Of a DNA stretch of 64,000 nt, positions 7,526 through 17,080 are shown piece by piece. The DNA is from Muricomes intestini (GTDB taxonomy: Bacteria; Bacillota; Clostridia; Lachnospirales; Lachnospiraceae). Both the position numbers and the translations under genes were made by a program. Under the pieces are notes generated by a model. That model saw only the letters and a program-made list of their open reading frames with translations. It ran no database searches and had not been told where the DNA came from. Location: contig NZ_SLZZ01000005.1 in assembly GCF_004346165.1 (NCBI RefSeq), forward strand, positions 62,001 to 126,000. The letters run 5' to 3'. Numbering within the stretch: position 1 is the first letter of the stretch; each line of letters begins with the position of its first letter.

Positions 7526-9850
7526 ATGAAAAATGAGACACAGAGCCTTCCTATGGTAGCCTTAAGAGGCATGACGATTATGCCGGAGATGGTTGTACAT
7601 TTTGATATAAGCCGGAACCAGTCCATAGCGGCGGTTCAGGAAGCTATGGTGGAAGACCAGAAGATTTTTCTGATAACACAGAGGGATGCTGAAGATGAGA
7701 AACCAAAGCAGGAGGATTTGTTTGAAGTAGGAACTGTCGGGACAATCAAGCAGATTGTTAAGCTGCCCAGACATATTGTGCGGGTTCTTGTGGCAGGAGA
7801 AGGACGAGGTGTGCTTCAGAGTATTGAGTATGAAGAACCCTATATGCGCGCCCGTGTGGTGGTGATTGATGATTCTGAAATCACTATACCGGAGGATTTG
7901 AACGGGGAGGCCATGGAGCGCAGTCTGAAGGATATGTTTGTAGATTTTGCAGCAAAAAACGGAAAGATGTCCAAAGAATCGGTTGCCCAGATACTGGAGG
8001 TACAGGGCCTGATAAAGCTGGTAGACGAAGTTGCCGCAAACACACCGCTGCCTTACAAAGATCTCCAGGAGATATTAAATGAGACGGATTTCTGGAAAAG
8101 ATATGAGACACTGGCATTCAAGCTTGTGAATGAAGTGCAGATTATGGATATTAAAGAACAGATTCAGATAAAAGTAAAAGAGAGGGTAGATAAGCATCAG
8201 AAGGAATATATTCTCAGAGAACAGTTAAAACTAATACGTGAGGAACTGGGAGATGACACCACGCTTTCAGACGCAGATGAGTTTGAAAAGGCGGCAAAAT
8301 CATTAAAAGCATCTCGGGAAGTAAAGGAAAAGCTCACAAAGGAAATAGGACGGTTTAAAAATTCTCTGAACAGTCCGGCGGAGACCGGAGTTATCCGTAC
8401 TTATATTGAGACTCTTCTGGAAATGCCCTGGGACAAAGCGGCAAAGGACAGCCGGGATATAGAATATGCCCGGAAAGTTTTAGCGGAGGATCATTACGGG
8501 CTGGAGCAGGTCAAGGAAAGAGTGCTGGAATTTCTAGCTGTTCGTTCTCTGACAAAAAAAGGAGAGAGCCCTATTTTATGTCTTGTGGGACCTCCGGGTA
8601 CAGGAAAGACATCCATTGCCAAATCTCTTGCAAGAGCATTGAAGAAGCCCTATGTGAGAATCTCCCTGGGAGGAATCAGAGATGAGGCAGAAATCAGGGG
8701 ACACAGAAAGACTTATGTGGGAGCGATGCCGGGAAGGGTTGCAGATGCAATGAAGACGGCGGGAGTGAAGAATCCGGTTATGCTTCTGGATGAGATTGAT
8801 AAAGTGAGCAAAGATTATAAGGGAGACACCTTTTCGGCCCTTCTGGAAGTACTCGACAGTGAGCAGAACAGTAAATTTAGGGATCACTATCTGGAGCTTC
8901 CGCTGGATTTGTCTGAAGTTTTATTTATTACAACGGCAAACACTCTTCAGACCATACCCAGACCACTTTTGGACCGTATGGAAGTTATTGAAATCAGCAG
9001 CTATACGGAAAATGAGAAGATGCATATCGCGGTAGAGCATCTGATACCAAAACAGATTCAGAAACATGGTTTGAAACCGGAACAGCTGTCTTTCAGTAAA
9101 CAGGCAATCTGGAAGATGGCCCGCAATTATACAAAAGAAGCAGGAGTCAGACAGCTAGAAAGAAAGATAGCGGATATTTGCAGAAAAGCTACAAAAGAAA
9201 TACTGACAACAAAGAAAAAGAAGGTTATAATAACAGAAAAGAATATCCATAAGTATTTGGGAAAAGAAAAGTATACATATAAGATGGCAAATCCTGTTGA
9301 TGAAGTGGGTATTGTGCGCGGACTTGCCTGGACCAGTGTGGGAGGAGACACTCTTCAGATTGAAGTTAATGTTATGCCCGGGAAAGGAGAAATCATGCTC
9401 ACAGGGAAGCTCGGCGATGTAATGAAAGAGTCTGCACGGACGGGGATCAGTTATATACGATCCGTAAGTGAGCAGTATCAGATTGCACAGGATTTCCTTG
9501 AAAAGCATGATATCCATGTACATATACCAGAGGGAGCGGTGCCCAAGGATGGGCCGTCTGCCGGAATTACCATGGCAACAGCTATGCTGTCCGCCATAAC
9601 CGGGTATAAGGTCAGGGCAGATCTGGCAATGACAGGTGAGGTTACATTGCGGGGAAGAGTCCTTCCCGTCGGAGGATTAAAGGAAAAGCTGCTTGCCGCA
9701 AAAAATGCCGGTATTAAGACAGTACTTGTTCCCGGGAAGAACCAGGCAGATGTGGAGGAATTGTCCTCGGAGATTACAAAAGGACTGGAAATACTGCCTG
9801 TGGAAAATATGGATGAAGTACTTAAATCAGCACTTATAACAGAGGAATAA
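7526..9850 (+). CDS. lon: Endopeptidase La (Lon protease)
   Basis: The 774-residue single-chain AAA+ protease degrades damaged and regulatory proteins in the cytoplasm. The N-terminal LAN substrate domain starts LPMVALRGMTIMPEMVVHFD. The coiled-coil linker covers about 195-290. Walker A is GPPGTGKT (355-362) and Walker B is MLLDEIDK. The C-terminal protease domain has the Ser678-Lys721 dyad (PKDGPSAG and GGLKEKLL), spaced 43 residues apart as in E. coli Lon. RBS AGGAGG lies before the ATG. It follows clpX by 104 bp and is 23 bp ahead of ysxC, the usual lon-ysxC order. No CIRCE or clear CtsR-type repeat was seen in the gap. Confidence 0.98.
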   Translation: MKNETQSLPMVALRGMTIMPEMVVHFDISRNQSIAAVQEAMVEDQKIFLITQRDAEDEKPKQEDLFEVGTVGTIKQIVKLPRHIVRVLVAGEGRGVLQSIEYEEPYMRARVVVIDDSEITIPEDLNGEAMERSLKDMFVDFAAKNGKMSKESVAQILEVQGLIKLVDEVAANTPLPYKDLQEILNETDFWKRYETLAFKLVNEVQIMDIKEQIQIKVKERVDKHQKEYILREQLKLIREELGDDTTLSDADEFEKAAKSLKASREVKEKLTKEIGRFKNSLNSPAETGVIRTYIETLLEMPWDKAAKDSRDIEYARKVLAEDHYGLEQVKERVLEFLAVRSLTKKGESPILCLVGPPGTGKTSIAKSLARALKKPYVRISLGGIRDEAEIRGHRKTYVGAMPGRVADAMKTAGVKNPVMLLDEIDKVSKDYKGDTFSALLEVLDSEQNSKFRDHYLELPLDLSEVLFITTANTLQTIPRPLLDRMEVIEISSYTENEKMHIAVEHLIPKQIQKHGLKPEQLSFSKQAIWKMARNYTKEAGVRQLERKIADICRKATKEILTTKKKKVIITEKNIHKYLGKEKYTYKMANPVDEVGIVRGLAWTSVGGDTLQIEVNVMPGKGEIMLTGKLGDVMKESARTGISYIRSVSEQYQIAQDFLEKHDIHVHIPEGAVPKDGPSAGITMATAMLSAITGYKVRADLAMTGEVTLRGRVLPVGGLKEKLLAAKNAGIKTVLVPGKNQADVEELSSEITKGLEILPVENMDEVLKSALITEE

Positions 9851-9873
9851 GTCTGCAGGAAGGGAAAATAGGT

Positions 9874-10461
9874 ATGGTTATCAAAAATGTTAATTTAGAG
9901 ACAGTTTGTGGAATCACAAGTGTGCTTCCAGACAATGATAAACCCGAAATAGCATTTGCGGGAAAATCCAATGTAGGTAAATCCTCCCTAATCAACGCTC
10001 TGATGAACCGGAAATCCTATGCCAGAATCTCGGCAACGCCCGGAAAAACGCAGACAATCAATTTTTACAATATCAATGATGAGATGTATCTTGTAGATCT
10101 TCCAGGTTACGGGTATGCCAAAGTTTCCGAGAAGGAAAAGGAGCAATGGGGAAGGCTGGTGGAACGTTATCTGCACGCTTCTGCCCGGCTGAAAGCTGTA
10201 TTTCTCTTGATTGATATACGGCATGAGCCTTCTGCTAATGATAAGATGATGTACCGGTGGATTGTTGAACAGGGCTACAAGCCGATTATCATAGCGACAA
10301 AGCTTGACAAACTAAAAAGAAGCCAGATCCAGAAGCATGTAAAAATGGTCAGAGAGGGTCTGGAGCTTGAAAATGATTCAAAGATTATTCCCTTTTCATC
10401 TGTGACAAAGCAGGGGCGGGATGAAATATGGGAATTTGTGGAGACAGAACTGGGGGAATGA
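9874..10461 (+). CDS. ysxC: Ribosome biogenesis GTP-binding protein YsxC/EngB
   Basis: The 195-residue TRAFAC-class GTPase is required for late assembly of the 50S ribosomal subunit. G1 is GKSNVGKSS (residues 30-38), the G2 threonine lies in ATPGKTQTINFY, G3 is DLPGYG and G4 is TKLDK. It has the full family length without extra domains. It is downstream of lon, and its stop codon overlaps an ATG of the next gene (ATGA), suggesting translational coupling. RBS AGGAAGGG is upstream. Confidence 0.97.
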   Translation: MVIKNVNLETVCGITSVLPDNDKPEIAFAGKSNVGKSSLINALMNRKSYARISATPGKTQTINFYNINDEMYLVDLPGYGYAKVSEKEKEQWGRLVERYLHASARLKAVFLLIDIRHEPSANDKMMYRWIVEQGYKPIIIATKLDKLKRSQIQKHVKMVREGLELENDSKIIPFSSVTKQGRDEIWEFVETELGE

Positions 10462-10463
10462 CA

Positions 10464-11600
10464 ATGGAGAGCAGACGGCCCTACTGGCAGATTATCGTGA
10501 GTCTTGTGTTTAGCCTGGCGGCGACAGCTGCCTTTGTGATTATTGGAATAAAGGTATTGGGGCTTTTGATGCCTTTTGTGATTGGGTGGATTATGTCCAC
10601 CATTGCCGCCCCGGTAGTTAACTGGCTTGAGAAAAGACTGAAGATTGTAAAGAAACTGGGGTCTGCCCTTATTGTGGTCATAGTGCTGGTTTTGATTGTA
10701 TTGCTGCTTTATTTTGCAGTAAGCCATATTGCTGTCGAAATAGGAGATCTGATATCAAATTTCCCGAATTTGTATGCCCAGTTTGAATCAGGACTGGAGC
10801 AGATTGGAAATACGCTCTCAGGTGTGTTTTCCAGGCTGCCCCAGGCAGTGCAGAGTGGATGGGATACTGCACTGGATAATCTGAATAAGTATGCAGCCAA
10901 ATTAATTGCCGGGATCAGCGAGCCGACAATGGCTGCAGCCGGTAACTTTGCAAAGAGTCTTCCCTCTTATCTGATTTCATTTATTGTGGCAATGATGTCG
11001 GCCTATCTGTTCACAGTGAACAGAGAAGAAGTAATTCAATGGTTGAGAAAGGTTTCGCCTCCCTCTGTCACAAAGAGAATGGAGCTGGTGATAGATAATC
11101 TGAAATATGCAGTTGGAGGATACTTTAAAGCACAATTTAAAATTATGGCAATTGTGTTTGTGGTTTTGTTTGTCAGCTTCGTAGTGCTTGGTGTTCACTA
11201 TTTCATATTAGTTGCCTTTTTAATTTCATTTCTAGACTTCCTCCCGTTTTTCGGGACGGGAACTGCACTGATACCGTGGGCTCTCTATCAGGGACTCATG
11301 GGGGATTATAAGATGGCAGTTGCTCTTGTTATTGTTTATATCCTGACCCAGCTGATGCGTCAGCTAGTTCAGCCCAAGCTAGTAGGAGACAGCATGGGAC
11401 TGCATCCGCTGGTCACATTGCTTCTGCTCTATATAGGGTATAAGGTGAGCAGTATTCTGGGAATGATTCTGGCAGTACCCATCGGTATGGTGTTGATCAA
11501 TATGACCCGGGCAGGTGCTTTTGATTACATTTTGAACGATGTAAGGCTTCTGGTGGAAGGTATCCTGGGTTTAAGGGAAGAGCCTGACGAAAAAAAATAA
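10464..11600 (+). CDS. AI-2E family transporter (multi-pass membrane protein)
   Basis: The protein is about 378 residues from the ATG at 10464, seven bases after GGGGG; the ATG at 10458, overlapping the ysxC stop, is an alternative start two codons earlier. It has the PF01594 layout: two N-terminal membrane helices (IIVSLVFSLAATAAFVIIG and a segment with PFVIGWIMSTIAAP), a further helix (LIVVIVLVLIVLLLYF), a long amphipathic region and a C-terminal membrane bundle with DFLPFFGTGTALIPWAL and QPKLVGDSMGLHPLVTLL. Members export or exchange small solutes, including Na+/H+ antiport in some, and the AI-2 link is specific to TqsA. It overlaps the end of ysxC and ends at a terminator in the tail of convergent uvrA. 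Confidence 0.9.
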   Translation: MESRRPYWQIIVSLVFSLAATAAFVIIGIKVLGLLMPFVIGWIMSTIAAPVVNWLEKRLKIVKKLGSALIVVIVLVLIVLLLYFAVSHIAVEIGDLISNFPNLYAQFESGLEQIGNTLSGVFSRLPQAVQSGWDTALDNLNKYAAKLIAGISEPTMAAAGNFAKSLPSYLISFIVAMMSAYLFTVNREEVIQWLRKVSPPSVTKRMELVIDNLKYAVGGYFKAQFKIMAIVFVVLFVSFVVLGVHYFILVAFLISFLDFLPFFGTGTALIPWALYQGLMGDYKMAVALVIVYILTQLMRQLVQPKLVGDSMGLHPLVTLLLLYIGYKVSSILGMILAVPIGMVLINMTRAGAFDYILNDVRLLVEGILGLREEPDEKK

Positions 11601-11609
11601 AGTTCTTTC

Positions 11610-14492
11610 TTATTGCCCCGCAGGTTGCTGTGGGGTTTTTAACTTTTTACTTTTGCGGAGAACTTCGGCAATGTATTTTCCTGTGTAAGACTTGGGACTT
11701 TTTGCCACTTTCTCGGGGGTGCCGGTGGCCACAATGGTCCCGCCTTTGTCTCCGCCCTCGGGGCCTATATCAATAATATAGTCCGCAGTCTTTATAACAT
11801 CAAGATTATGCTCAATGACAATAACAGTGTTCCCGTCACCGGAAAGACGGCGCAGGATTTCCGTCAGCTTGTGGACATCGGCAAAATGGAGTCCGGTTGT
11901 AGGCTCGTCCAGAATGTAAACAGTCTTCCCTGTGCTGCGCCTGCTCAGCTCTGAAGCCAGCTTTATTCGCTGTGCTTCACCTCCCGATAATTCCGTGGAA
12001 GGCTGGCCCAGGCGGATATAAGAAAGCCCCACATCATTGAGGGTCTCCATCTTTCTGCGTATGCTGGGGACATGTTCAAAGAAGTGCAAAGCTTCGCCCA
12101 CAGTCATGTTTAGAATATCATAAATATTTTTCCCTTTATATTTCACCTCCAGGGTTTCTCTGTTATAGCGTTTTCCGCCGCATACTTCACATGGTACGTA
12201 TACATCCGGCAGGAAATGCATCTCAATCTTTAAGATTCCGTCTCCGTTGCAGGCTTCACAGCGCCCGCCTTTCACATTGAAACTGAACCGTCCTTTTTTA
12301 TATCCTCTGGATTTTGCATCCGGGGTTGCAGCAAACAAATCCCGGATTAAATCAAAGACTCCTGTGTAAGTTGCCGGGTTGGAACGGGGAGTACGTCCGA
12401 TAGGAGACTGGTCAATGTTGATGACTTTGTCAATCTGATCCATTCCTTCAATTCTCTTATGCTTCCCGGGGATTGTCCTTGCCCGGTTCAAATCTCTTGC
12501 CAGTTTTTTATATAAAATTTCATTTACAAGAGAACTCTTTCCGGAGCCGGATACCCCGGTCACACAGGTCATGATTCCCAGAGGAATATCCACGTCAATA
12601 TTTTTCAGGTTATTTTCGCTGGCGCCGATTATCTTGAGAAAACCGGTTGGCTTTTCCCTTTTTTCGGGAACCGGAATCTGAATTCTGCCGCTTAGGTATG
12701 CTCCGGTAATAGATTCCTTATTTTTCATAATCTCCTGGGCTGTACCTATAGCAACCACTTCACCGCCGTATTCGCCGGCTCCGGGACCGATATCTACTAC
12801 GCAGTCCGCTGCCAGCATGGTATCCTCATCGTGTTCTACAACAATCAGAGAATTCCCTAAATCCCGCAGGTGTTTCAAAGTCCCAAGCAGTTTATCATTA
12901 TCTCTTTGGTGAAGACCAATACTTGGCTCATCCAGGATATAGGCCACGCCGACCAGGCCGGAGCCAATTTGCGTGGCAAGGCGGATTCGCTGAGCCTCAC
13001 CGCCCGATAAGGATGCGGCCGCTCTGGCGAGAGTCAGATAGTCCAGTCCTACATCCAACAAAAATTGAATGCGGGCGGAAATCTCTTTGAGAATCTGTCC
13101 GCCTATCATCAGCTGCGTCTGGGACAGCCGAAGTTCTTTTAGAAATTCCTGAAATTTTGCAATAGACAGTGCAGTGGCCTCTGCGATATTCTTGTCTCCT
13201 ATGGTGACTGCCAGAGCACCTTTCTTCAGTCTTTGTCCGCCGCACTCGGGGCAGGGAGTGATGTTCATGAAACTTTCGTACTCTGCCTTCATGGTGTCGG
13301 AGCCGGTTTCGCGGTAACGCCGCTCTACATTTTTAATGAGGCCTTCAAAGGCGACATCATAGACACCTTCACCCCGCTGTCCTTTATAATAAACTTTTAT
13401 GGATTTCCCGTTCGTACCATAGAGAATGACATCATGTATCTCCTGGGGGTATTGTTCAAAGGGAGTATCGAGATCAAAGTGGTACTCCAGGCACAGGGCA
13501 TCAAGGATTGCCCTAGTGAAACTGGACTTGTCCGTGCAGGACTGCCAGCCTGTGACTGCGATTGCCCCTTTGCTGATGCAAAGGGACGGATCCGGGATCA
13601 TGAGATCTTCAGAAAATTCCATCTTATATCCTAGCCCAAAGCATACAGGGCATGCACCGAAAGGATTATTGAAGGAGAAGCTCCTGGGCTCAATCTCATC
13701 AATACTAATGCCACAGTCCGGGCATGAGAAAGTCTGACTGAAGTTCATGGGTTCTCCGCCGATAACGTCTACAATGAGCAGCCCTTCAGCTAAAGAAAGT
13801 ACGTTTTCCACTGAATCGGTGAGCCTTTTTTCAATTCCGGGCTTCACAATCAGACGATCCACAATAATTTCAATATTATGCTTGATGTTTTTATTCAGGA
13901 CAATCTCCTCAGAAAGCTCATATAGGCTGCCATCGATTCTCACTCGTACATAGCCGCTCCGTTTGGCTCGTTCCAACAGCTTGGCGTGGGTACCCTTCCG
14001 CCCCCTGACCACAGGAGACAGAAGTTGAATTTTTGTGCCTTCGTGCAGCTCCATTATCTGGTCTACCATCTGATCCACCGTCTGTTTTGTGATTTCTTTC
14101 CCACAGTTTGGGCAATGCGGAATCCCCACACGGGCGTAAAGTAACCGAAGATAGTCATAAATTTCCGTTACCGTTCCTACAGTGGAGCGGGGATTGTGGT
14201 TTGTAGATTTCTGGTCAATGGAAATTGCAGGAGAGAGCCCTTCTATGCTTTCTACATTGGGCTTTTCCATCTGCCCCAGGAATTGTCTTGCATAGGAGGA
14301 TAGGGATTCCATATATCTTCTCTGACCCTCGGCATAGATTGTATCAAATGCGAGAGAGGACTTTCCGGAACCGCTGAGTCCTGTAAGTACCACGAGTTCA
14401 TTCCTCGGAATGTCCACATCAATATTTTTTAAATTATTTTCATTTGCGCCACGTATCTTGATATATTCTCTGGCGTTCATCTTTTTGCTCAT
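11610..14492 (-). CDS. uvrA: Excinuclease ABC subunit A
   Basis: The 960-residue UvrA is the damage-sensing ABC-type ATPase of nucleotide excision repair and loads UvrB on damaged DNA. The first Walker A is GLSGSGKSS near the N terminus and the second is GVSGSGKSS near residue 650. The zinc fingers are CPDCG...CPVC in the middle and CEAC...CEVC near 750-775. Both ABC signatures are present (LSGGEAQRI twice). The start is set by AAGGAGACAAT before the ATG. It lies 28 bp downstream of uvrB on the same strand, a uvrB-uvrA operon. Confidence 0.98.
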   Translation of the reverse strand: MSKKMNAREYIKIRGANENNLKNIDVDIPRNELVVLTGLSGSGKSSLAFDTIYAEGQRRYMESLSSYARQFLGQMEKPNVESIEGLSPAISIDQKSTNHNPRSTVGTVTEIYDYLRLLYARVGIPHCPNCGKEITKQTVDQMVDQIMELHEGTKIQLLSPVVRGRKGTHAKLLERAKRSGYVRVRIDGSLYELSEEIVLNKNIKHNIEIIVDRLIVKPGIEKRLTDSVENVLSLAEGLLIVDVIGGEPMNFSQTFSCPDCGISIDEIEPRSFSFNNPFGACPVCFGLGYKMEFSEDLMIPDPSLCISKGAIAVTGWQSCTDKSSFTRAILDALCLEYHFDLDTPFEQYPQEIHDVILYGTNGKSIKVYYKGQRGEGVYDVAFEGLIKNVERRYRETGSDTMKAEYESFMNITPCPECGGQRLKKGALAVTIGDKNIAEATALSIAKFQEFLKELRLSQTQLMIGGQILKEISARIQFLLDVGLDYLTLARAAASLSGGEAQRIRLATQIGSGLVGVAYILDEPSIGLHQRDNDKLLGTLKHLRDLGNSLIVVEHDEDTMLAADCVVDIGPGAGEYGGEVVAIGTAQEIMKNKESITGAYLSGRIQIPVPEKREKPTGFLKIIGASENNLKNIDVDIPLGIMTCVTGVSGSGKSSLVNEILYKKLARDLNRARTIPGKHKRIEGMDQIDKVINIDQSPIGRTPRSNPATYTGVFDLIRDLFAATPDAKSRGYKKGRFSFNVKGGRCEACNGDGILKIEMHFLPDVYVPCEVCGGKRYNRETLEVKYKGKNIYDILNMTVGEALHFFEHVPSIRRKMETLNDVGLSYIRLGQPSTELSGGEAQRIKLASELSRRSTGKTVYILDEPTTGLHFADVHKLTEILRRLSGDGNTVIVIEHNLDVIKTADYIIDIGPEGGDKGGTIVATGTPEKVAKSPKSYTGKYIAEVLRKSKKLKTPQQPAGQ
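11616..11640 (+). terminator. Intrinsic terminator of the lon-side transcript, inside the uvrA coding end
   Basis: CCCCGCAG-GTTG-CTGTGGGG followed by TTTTT is an eight-pair stem (one G-U) with a U-tract on the plus strand. The same bases encode the last residues of UvrA on the minus strand, so the terminator and the coding sequence overlap. Confidence 0.75.
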
Positions 14493-14505
14493 ATTGTCTC
14501 CTTAG

Positions 14506-14520
14506 TTCTGAACAGTTATG
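14506..14520. repeat. Dispersed intergenic motif, variant copy
   Basis: TTCTGAACAGTTATG fills half of the 28-bp uvrB-uvrA junction. Its reverse complement CATAACTGTTCAGAA resembles the copies at 2547 and 7466. Confidence 0.4.
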
Positions 14521-16515
14521 TCAATTTTCTATATCATTTAGAGTTTTCTTTAACTCTATCAGTTTGTCTCTAAGTTCCGCAGCGGCTTCAAAGTTCAGCT
14601 CTGCGGCAGCTTTTTTCATTTGCTTTGATAAATCTGCAACTAATTTTTCCAGCTCCTTCTTGCTCATGGATTCCGGGTCTTTTTCTATTCTCAGCTCCTC
14701 GGCAGCTACCTTTTTAGAAATACTAATTAAATCCCGGACTGCTTTGTGTATTGTCTGAGGCGTGATGCCGTGTTCTTCATTGTACATCATCTGAATCTTG
14801 CGCCGTCTCTTTGTTTCATCTATGGCAACCTGCATGGAGTCTGTGACGGTATCTGCATACATAATCACATGCCCATCGGAGTTTCTCGCTGCACGCCCTA
14901 TGGTCTGAATCAGGGAGGTGGACGAACGGAGGAACCCTTCCTTATCGGCATCCAGGATAGCTACCAGTGTGATTTCAGGAATATCCAGTCCCTCACGCAG
15001 AAGGTTAATACCAACAAGGACATCAAATACGTCCAGCCGCATGTCACGGATGATTTCGCTGCGCTCAAGTGTATCCACATCAGAATGCAGATATTTTACA
15101 CGAATACCGACTTCACGCATATAGTCGGTGAGGTCTTCTGCCATCCGTTTGGTAAGTGTAGTGACAAGAACTTTGTTTCTCTTTGAAACTTCTTTATTTA
15201 TTTCACCTACAAGATCGTCAATCTGGCCCTCCACCGGGCGGACTTCTACATGAGGATCCAGAAGGCCTGTGGGACGGATTACCTGCTCGGCCCGGAGCAA
15301 TTCATGTTCTTCTTCATAAGGGCCAGGTGTGGCGGAGACAAACAAAACCTGATTTATTTTACTTTCAAATTCTTCAAAATTTAAGGGACGGTTGTCTTTC
15401 GCTGAAGGCAGACGGAATCCATAGTCCACAAGGGTAGATTTCCGTGACTGGTCACCTGCGTACATACCGCCAATCTGTGGTATCGTCTTGTGGGACTCGT
15501 CAATCATAATCACAAAATCATCTGGGAAATAGTCAATCAGTGTATAAGGGGGCTGTCCCGGAGCCAGTCCTGCCAGATGGCGGGAATAGTTTTCAATTCC
15601 GGAACAGAATCCCGTTTCTTTAAGCATTTCGATATCAAAATTCGTACGTTCTGCAATCCGCTGGGCCTCCAACAGCTTGTCCTGTCGTTTAAATTCTTTT
15701 ACACGATCATCCAGTTCAACCTCGATATCTTTGACAGCCCGTGTAATATTTTCCTTGTCTACAACATAGTGGGAGGCCGGAAATATGGCGGTATGCTTTA
15801 ATTCATCCTTTATCTCTCCGGTCAAAATATCAATTTCGGTAATCCGGTCAACCTCATCACCAAACCATTCTATCCGGATTGCCGTGTCGGCAGAGTTGGC
15901 AGGTATTACCTCCAATACATCACCCCGCACCCGGAAAGTACCTCTGTGGAAATCCATCTCATTTCTGTCGTATTGGATTTCAATCAGTTTGGCCATCACT
16001 TCATCTCTGTCCCGAATCATGCCCGGACGCAGAGAAACTACCATATTCTGATAGTCTACAGGACTGCCCAGTCCGTAGATACAGGAAACGCTGGCAACTA
16101 TAATTGTATCCCGGCGCTCTGCCAGAGCCATGGTGGCAGACAGACGCAGCTTGTCAATTTCATCATTGATAGCGGAGTCCTTGGCAATATAAGTATCAGA
16201 TGAGGGAACATAAGCCTCAGGCTGATAGTAGTCATAATAAGAGACAAAATATTCTACCGCATTATCGGGGAAGAACTCTTTGAACTCCCCGTAGAGCTGG
16301 GCGGCAAGAGTCTTGTTGTGTGCAATTATCAGGGTTGGCTTCTGAATCTGCTGGATTATATTCGCCATAGTGAAGGTCTTGCCGGATCCTGTAACTCCCA
16401 GTAAAGTCTGAAATTGATTGCCCTCTTTAAATCCCTGAACCAGTTCTTTGATTGCCTGGGGCTGGTCTCCGGTGGGATTATAAGGAGCTTTTAATTTAAA
16501 CTGTTGTTCGCTCAT
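14521..16515 (-). CDS. uvrB: Excinuclease ABC subunit B
   Basis: The 664-residue DNA-damage-verifying helicase partner of UvrA and UvrC starts at 16515, where AGAGGTGA precedes the ATG and the text [20 protein letters not shown] matches the family's usual N terminus; an in-frame ATG 60 bases upstream lacks support. Walker A is GVTGSGKT (residues 40-47). The beta-hairpin [18 protein letters not shown] that clamps DNA is intact. Helicase motifs DESH and QTIGRAARN are present. The C-terminal UVR domain ([16 protein letters not shown]) contacts UvrC. A possible LexA box lies about 80 bp upstream. Confidence 0.98.
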   Translation of the reverse strand: MSEQQFKLKAPYNPTGDQPQAIKELVQGFKEGNQFQTLLGVTGSGKTFTMANIIQQIQKPTLIIAHNKTLAAQLYGEFKEFFPDNAVEYFVSYYDYYQPEAYVPSSDTYIAKDSAINDEIDKLRLSATMALAERRDTIIVASVSCIYGLGSPVDYQNMVVSLRPGMIRDRDEVMAKLIEIQYDRNEMDFHRGTFRVRGDVLEVIPANSADTAIRIEWFGDEVDRITEIDILTGEIKDELKHTAIFPASHYVVDKENITRAVKDIEVELDDRVKEFKRQDKLLEAQRIAERTNFDIEMLKETGFCSGIENYSRHLAGLAPGQPPYTLIDYFPDDFVIMIDESHKTIPQIGGMYAGDQSRKSTLVDYGFRLPSAKDNRPLNFEEFESKINQVLFVSATPGPYEEEHELLRAEQVIRPTGLLDPHVEVRPVEGQIDDLVGEINKEVSKRNKVLVTTLTKRMAEDLTDYMREVGIRVKYLHSDVDTLERSEIIRDMRLDVFDVLVGINLLREGLDIPEITLVAILDADKEGFLRSSTSLIQTIGRAARNSDGHVIMYADTVTDSMQVAIDETKRRRKIQMMYNEEHGITPQTIHKAVRDLISISKKVAAEELRIEKDPESMSKKELEKLVADLSKQMKKAAAELNFEAAAELRDKLIELKKTLNDIEN

Positions 16516-16558
16516 AGTCACCTCTCTGATCACTTCCTCGTACATTGTATCAAAATTG

Positions 16559-16567
16559 ATTATAGCA
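16559..16567 (-). promoter_or_regulatory. Probable uvrB-uvrA promoter (extended -10)
   Basis: On the minus strand the sequence reads TGCTATAAT, a perfect TATAAT with the TGn extension, about 45 bp ahead of the uvrB start. Confidence 0.55.
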
Positions 16568-16596
16568 GAATACATCTAAAAAGTATAGAGCAGAAT

Positions 16597-16610
16597 CGAA
16601 TGTTTGTTCT
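16597..16610. promoter_or_regulatory. Possible LexA (SOS) box upstream of uvrB
   Basis: CGAATGTTTGTTCT matches the Gram-positive SOS consensus CGAAC-N4-GTTCG at all but about two of the conserved positions, and lies just upstream of the uvrB promoter. SOS control of uvrBA is established in Bacillota; the site here is by eye only. Confidence 0.4.
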
Positions 16611-16684
16611 GTATTTTCCTGCGGCATGTATTGTTATCTTTATGAGTATAAAATCACACCTACAGATGCCATACTAATACTATA

Positions 16685-16887
16685 TCATCATATCATGATG
16701 TTGGGGTCAAAAGGTATTTTGCCCCTTGATACCTACGGATTGCTCCGCACTTTGTGCTCCCGCAATCCTAAAAACATTCGAAATCCGCCCTACTCGGGCT
16801 TCTTTCTCATGTTTTGCGGGTCCCAAAGTCATGCTTTTTCATGCAAGCATGAAACGCATGACCTTTTGACCCTGGTATCATATCATA
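16685..16887. mobile_element. MITE-like element, full-length copy 2
   Basis: The left end ATGATGTTGGGGTCAAAAGGT and the reverse complement of the right end, ATGATACCAGGGTCAAAAGGT, share a perfect 12-base core GGGTCAAAAGGT, so the element has terminal inverted repeats. The interior is nearly the same as copy 1 at 3211-3415, including the hairpin around GCATGAA near the right end. It has no open frame of interest. The flanks are ATATCAT-rich, so a target duplication cannot be told from the repeat end. Confidence 0.8.
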
Positions 16888-16915
16888 AAGAAAGAGTAAA
16901 ATTTCAAAAAAGGGT

Positions 16916-16943
16916 TTCCATTTTAGGGAAATTTTATTATACT
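16916..16943 (+). promoter_or_regulatory. Probable promoter of the mreB-type gene
   Basis: TTCCAT (16916-16921) and TATACT (16938-16943) are separated by 16 bp. The -10 is strong and the -35 moderate. The leader would be about 130 bases. Confidence 0.45.
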
Positions 16944-17080
16944 AGTGTTGCAACTTGGGGAGAGCTGTGATAGAAAAGGTAGATGAAGTGAAAGAATACT
17001 TGCGGAGAGATTCTACCCTATCAGTGAGATACAAAGGAAAATTAAGAAATGTAATAAGGGTTCTGGAAGGGAGAGTTAAG

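Larger units (their letters stand above)
16516..17080. other. 565-bp intergenic region between divergent uvrB and the mreB-type gene
   Basis: It contains the uvrB promoter and possible LexA box (16559-16610), the second full MITE-like element (16685-16887), and the promoter of the plus-strand mreB-type gene (16916-16943). The open frame that crosses the element (16626-16970) has no coding character. An in-frame open stretch 16955-17080 precedes the mreB-type start and is probably leader. Confidence 0.6.

Noticed and set aside
13233-13634. 133-residue plus-strand frame opposite uvrA
   Set aside because: Antisense shadow of a strongly conserved gene, without a ribosome site or any family resemblance.
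16626-16970. 114-residue plus-strand frame between uvrB and the mreB-type gene
   Set aside because: It runs through MITE copy 2, has no RBS, and its predicted protein is low in coding character.
16955-17080. In-frame 42-codon extension of the mreB-type gene
   Set aside because: No RBS near 16955, the family starts at the MPIDIGIDLG segment, and a good RBS precedes 17081. It may be leader sequence.
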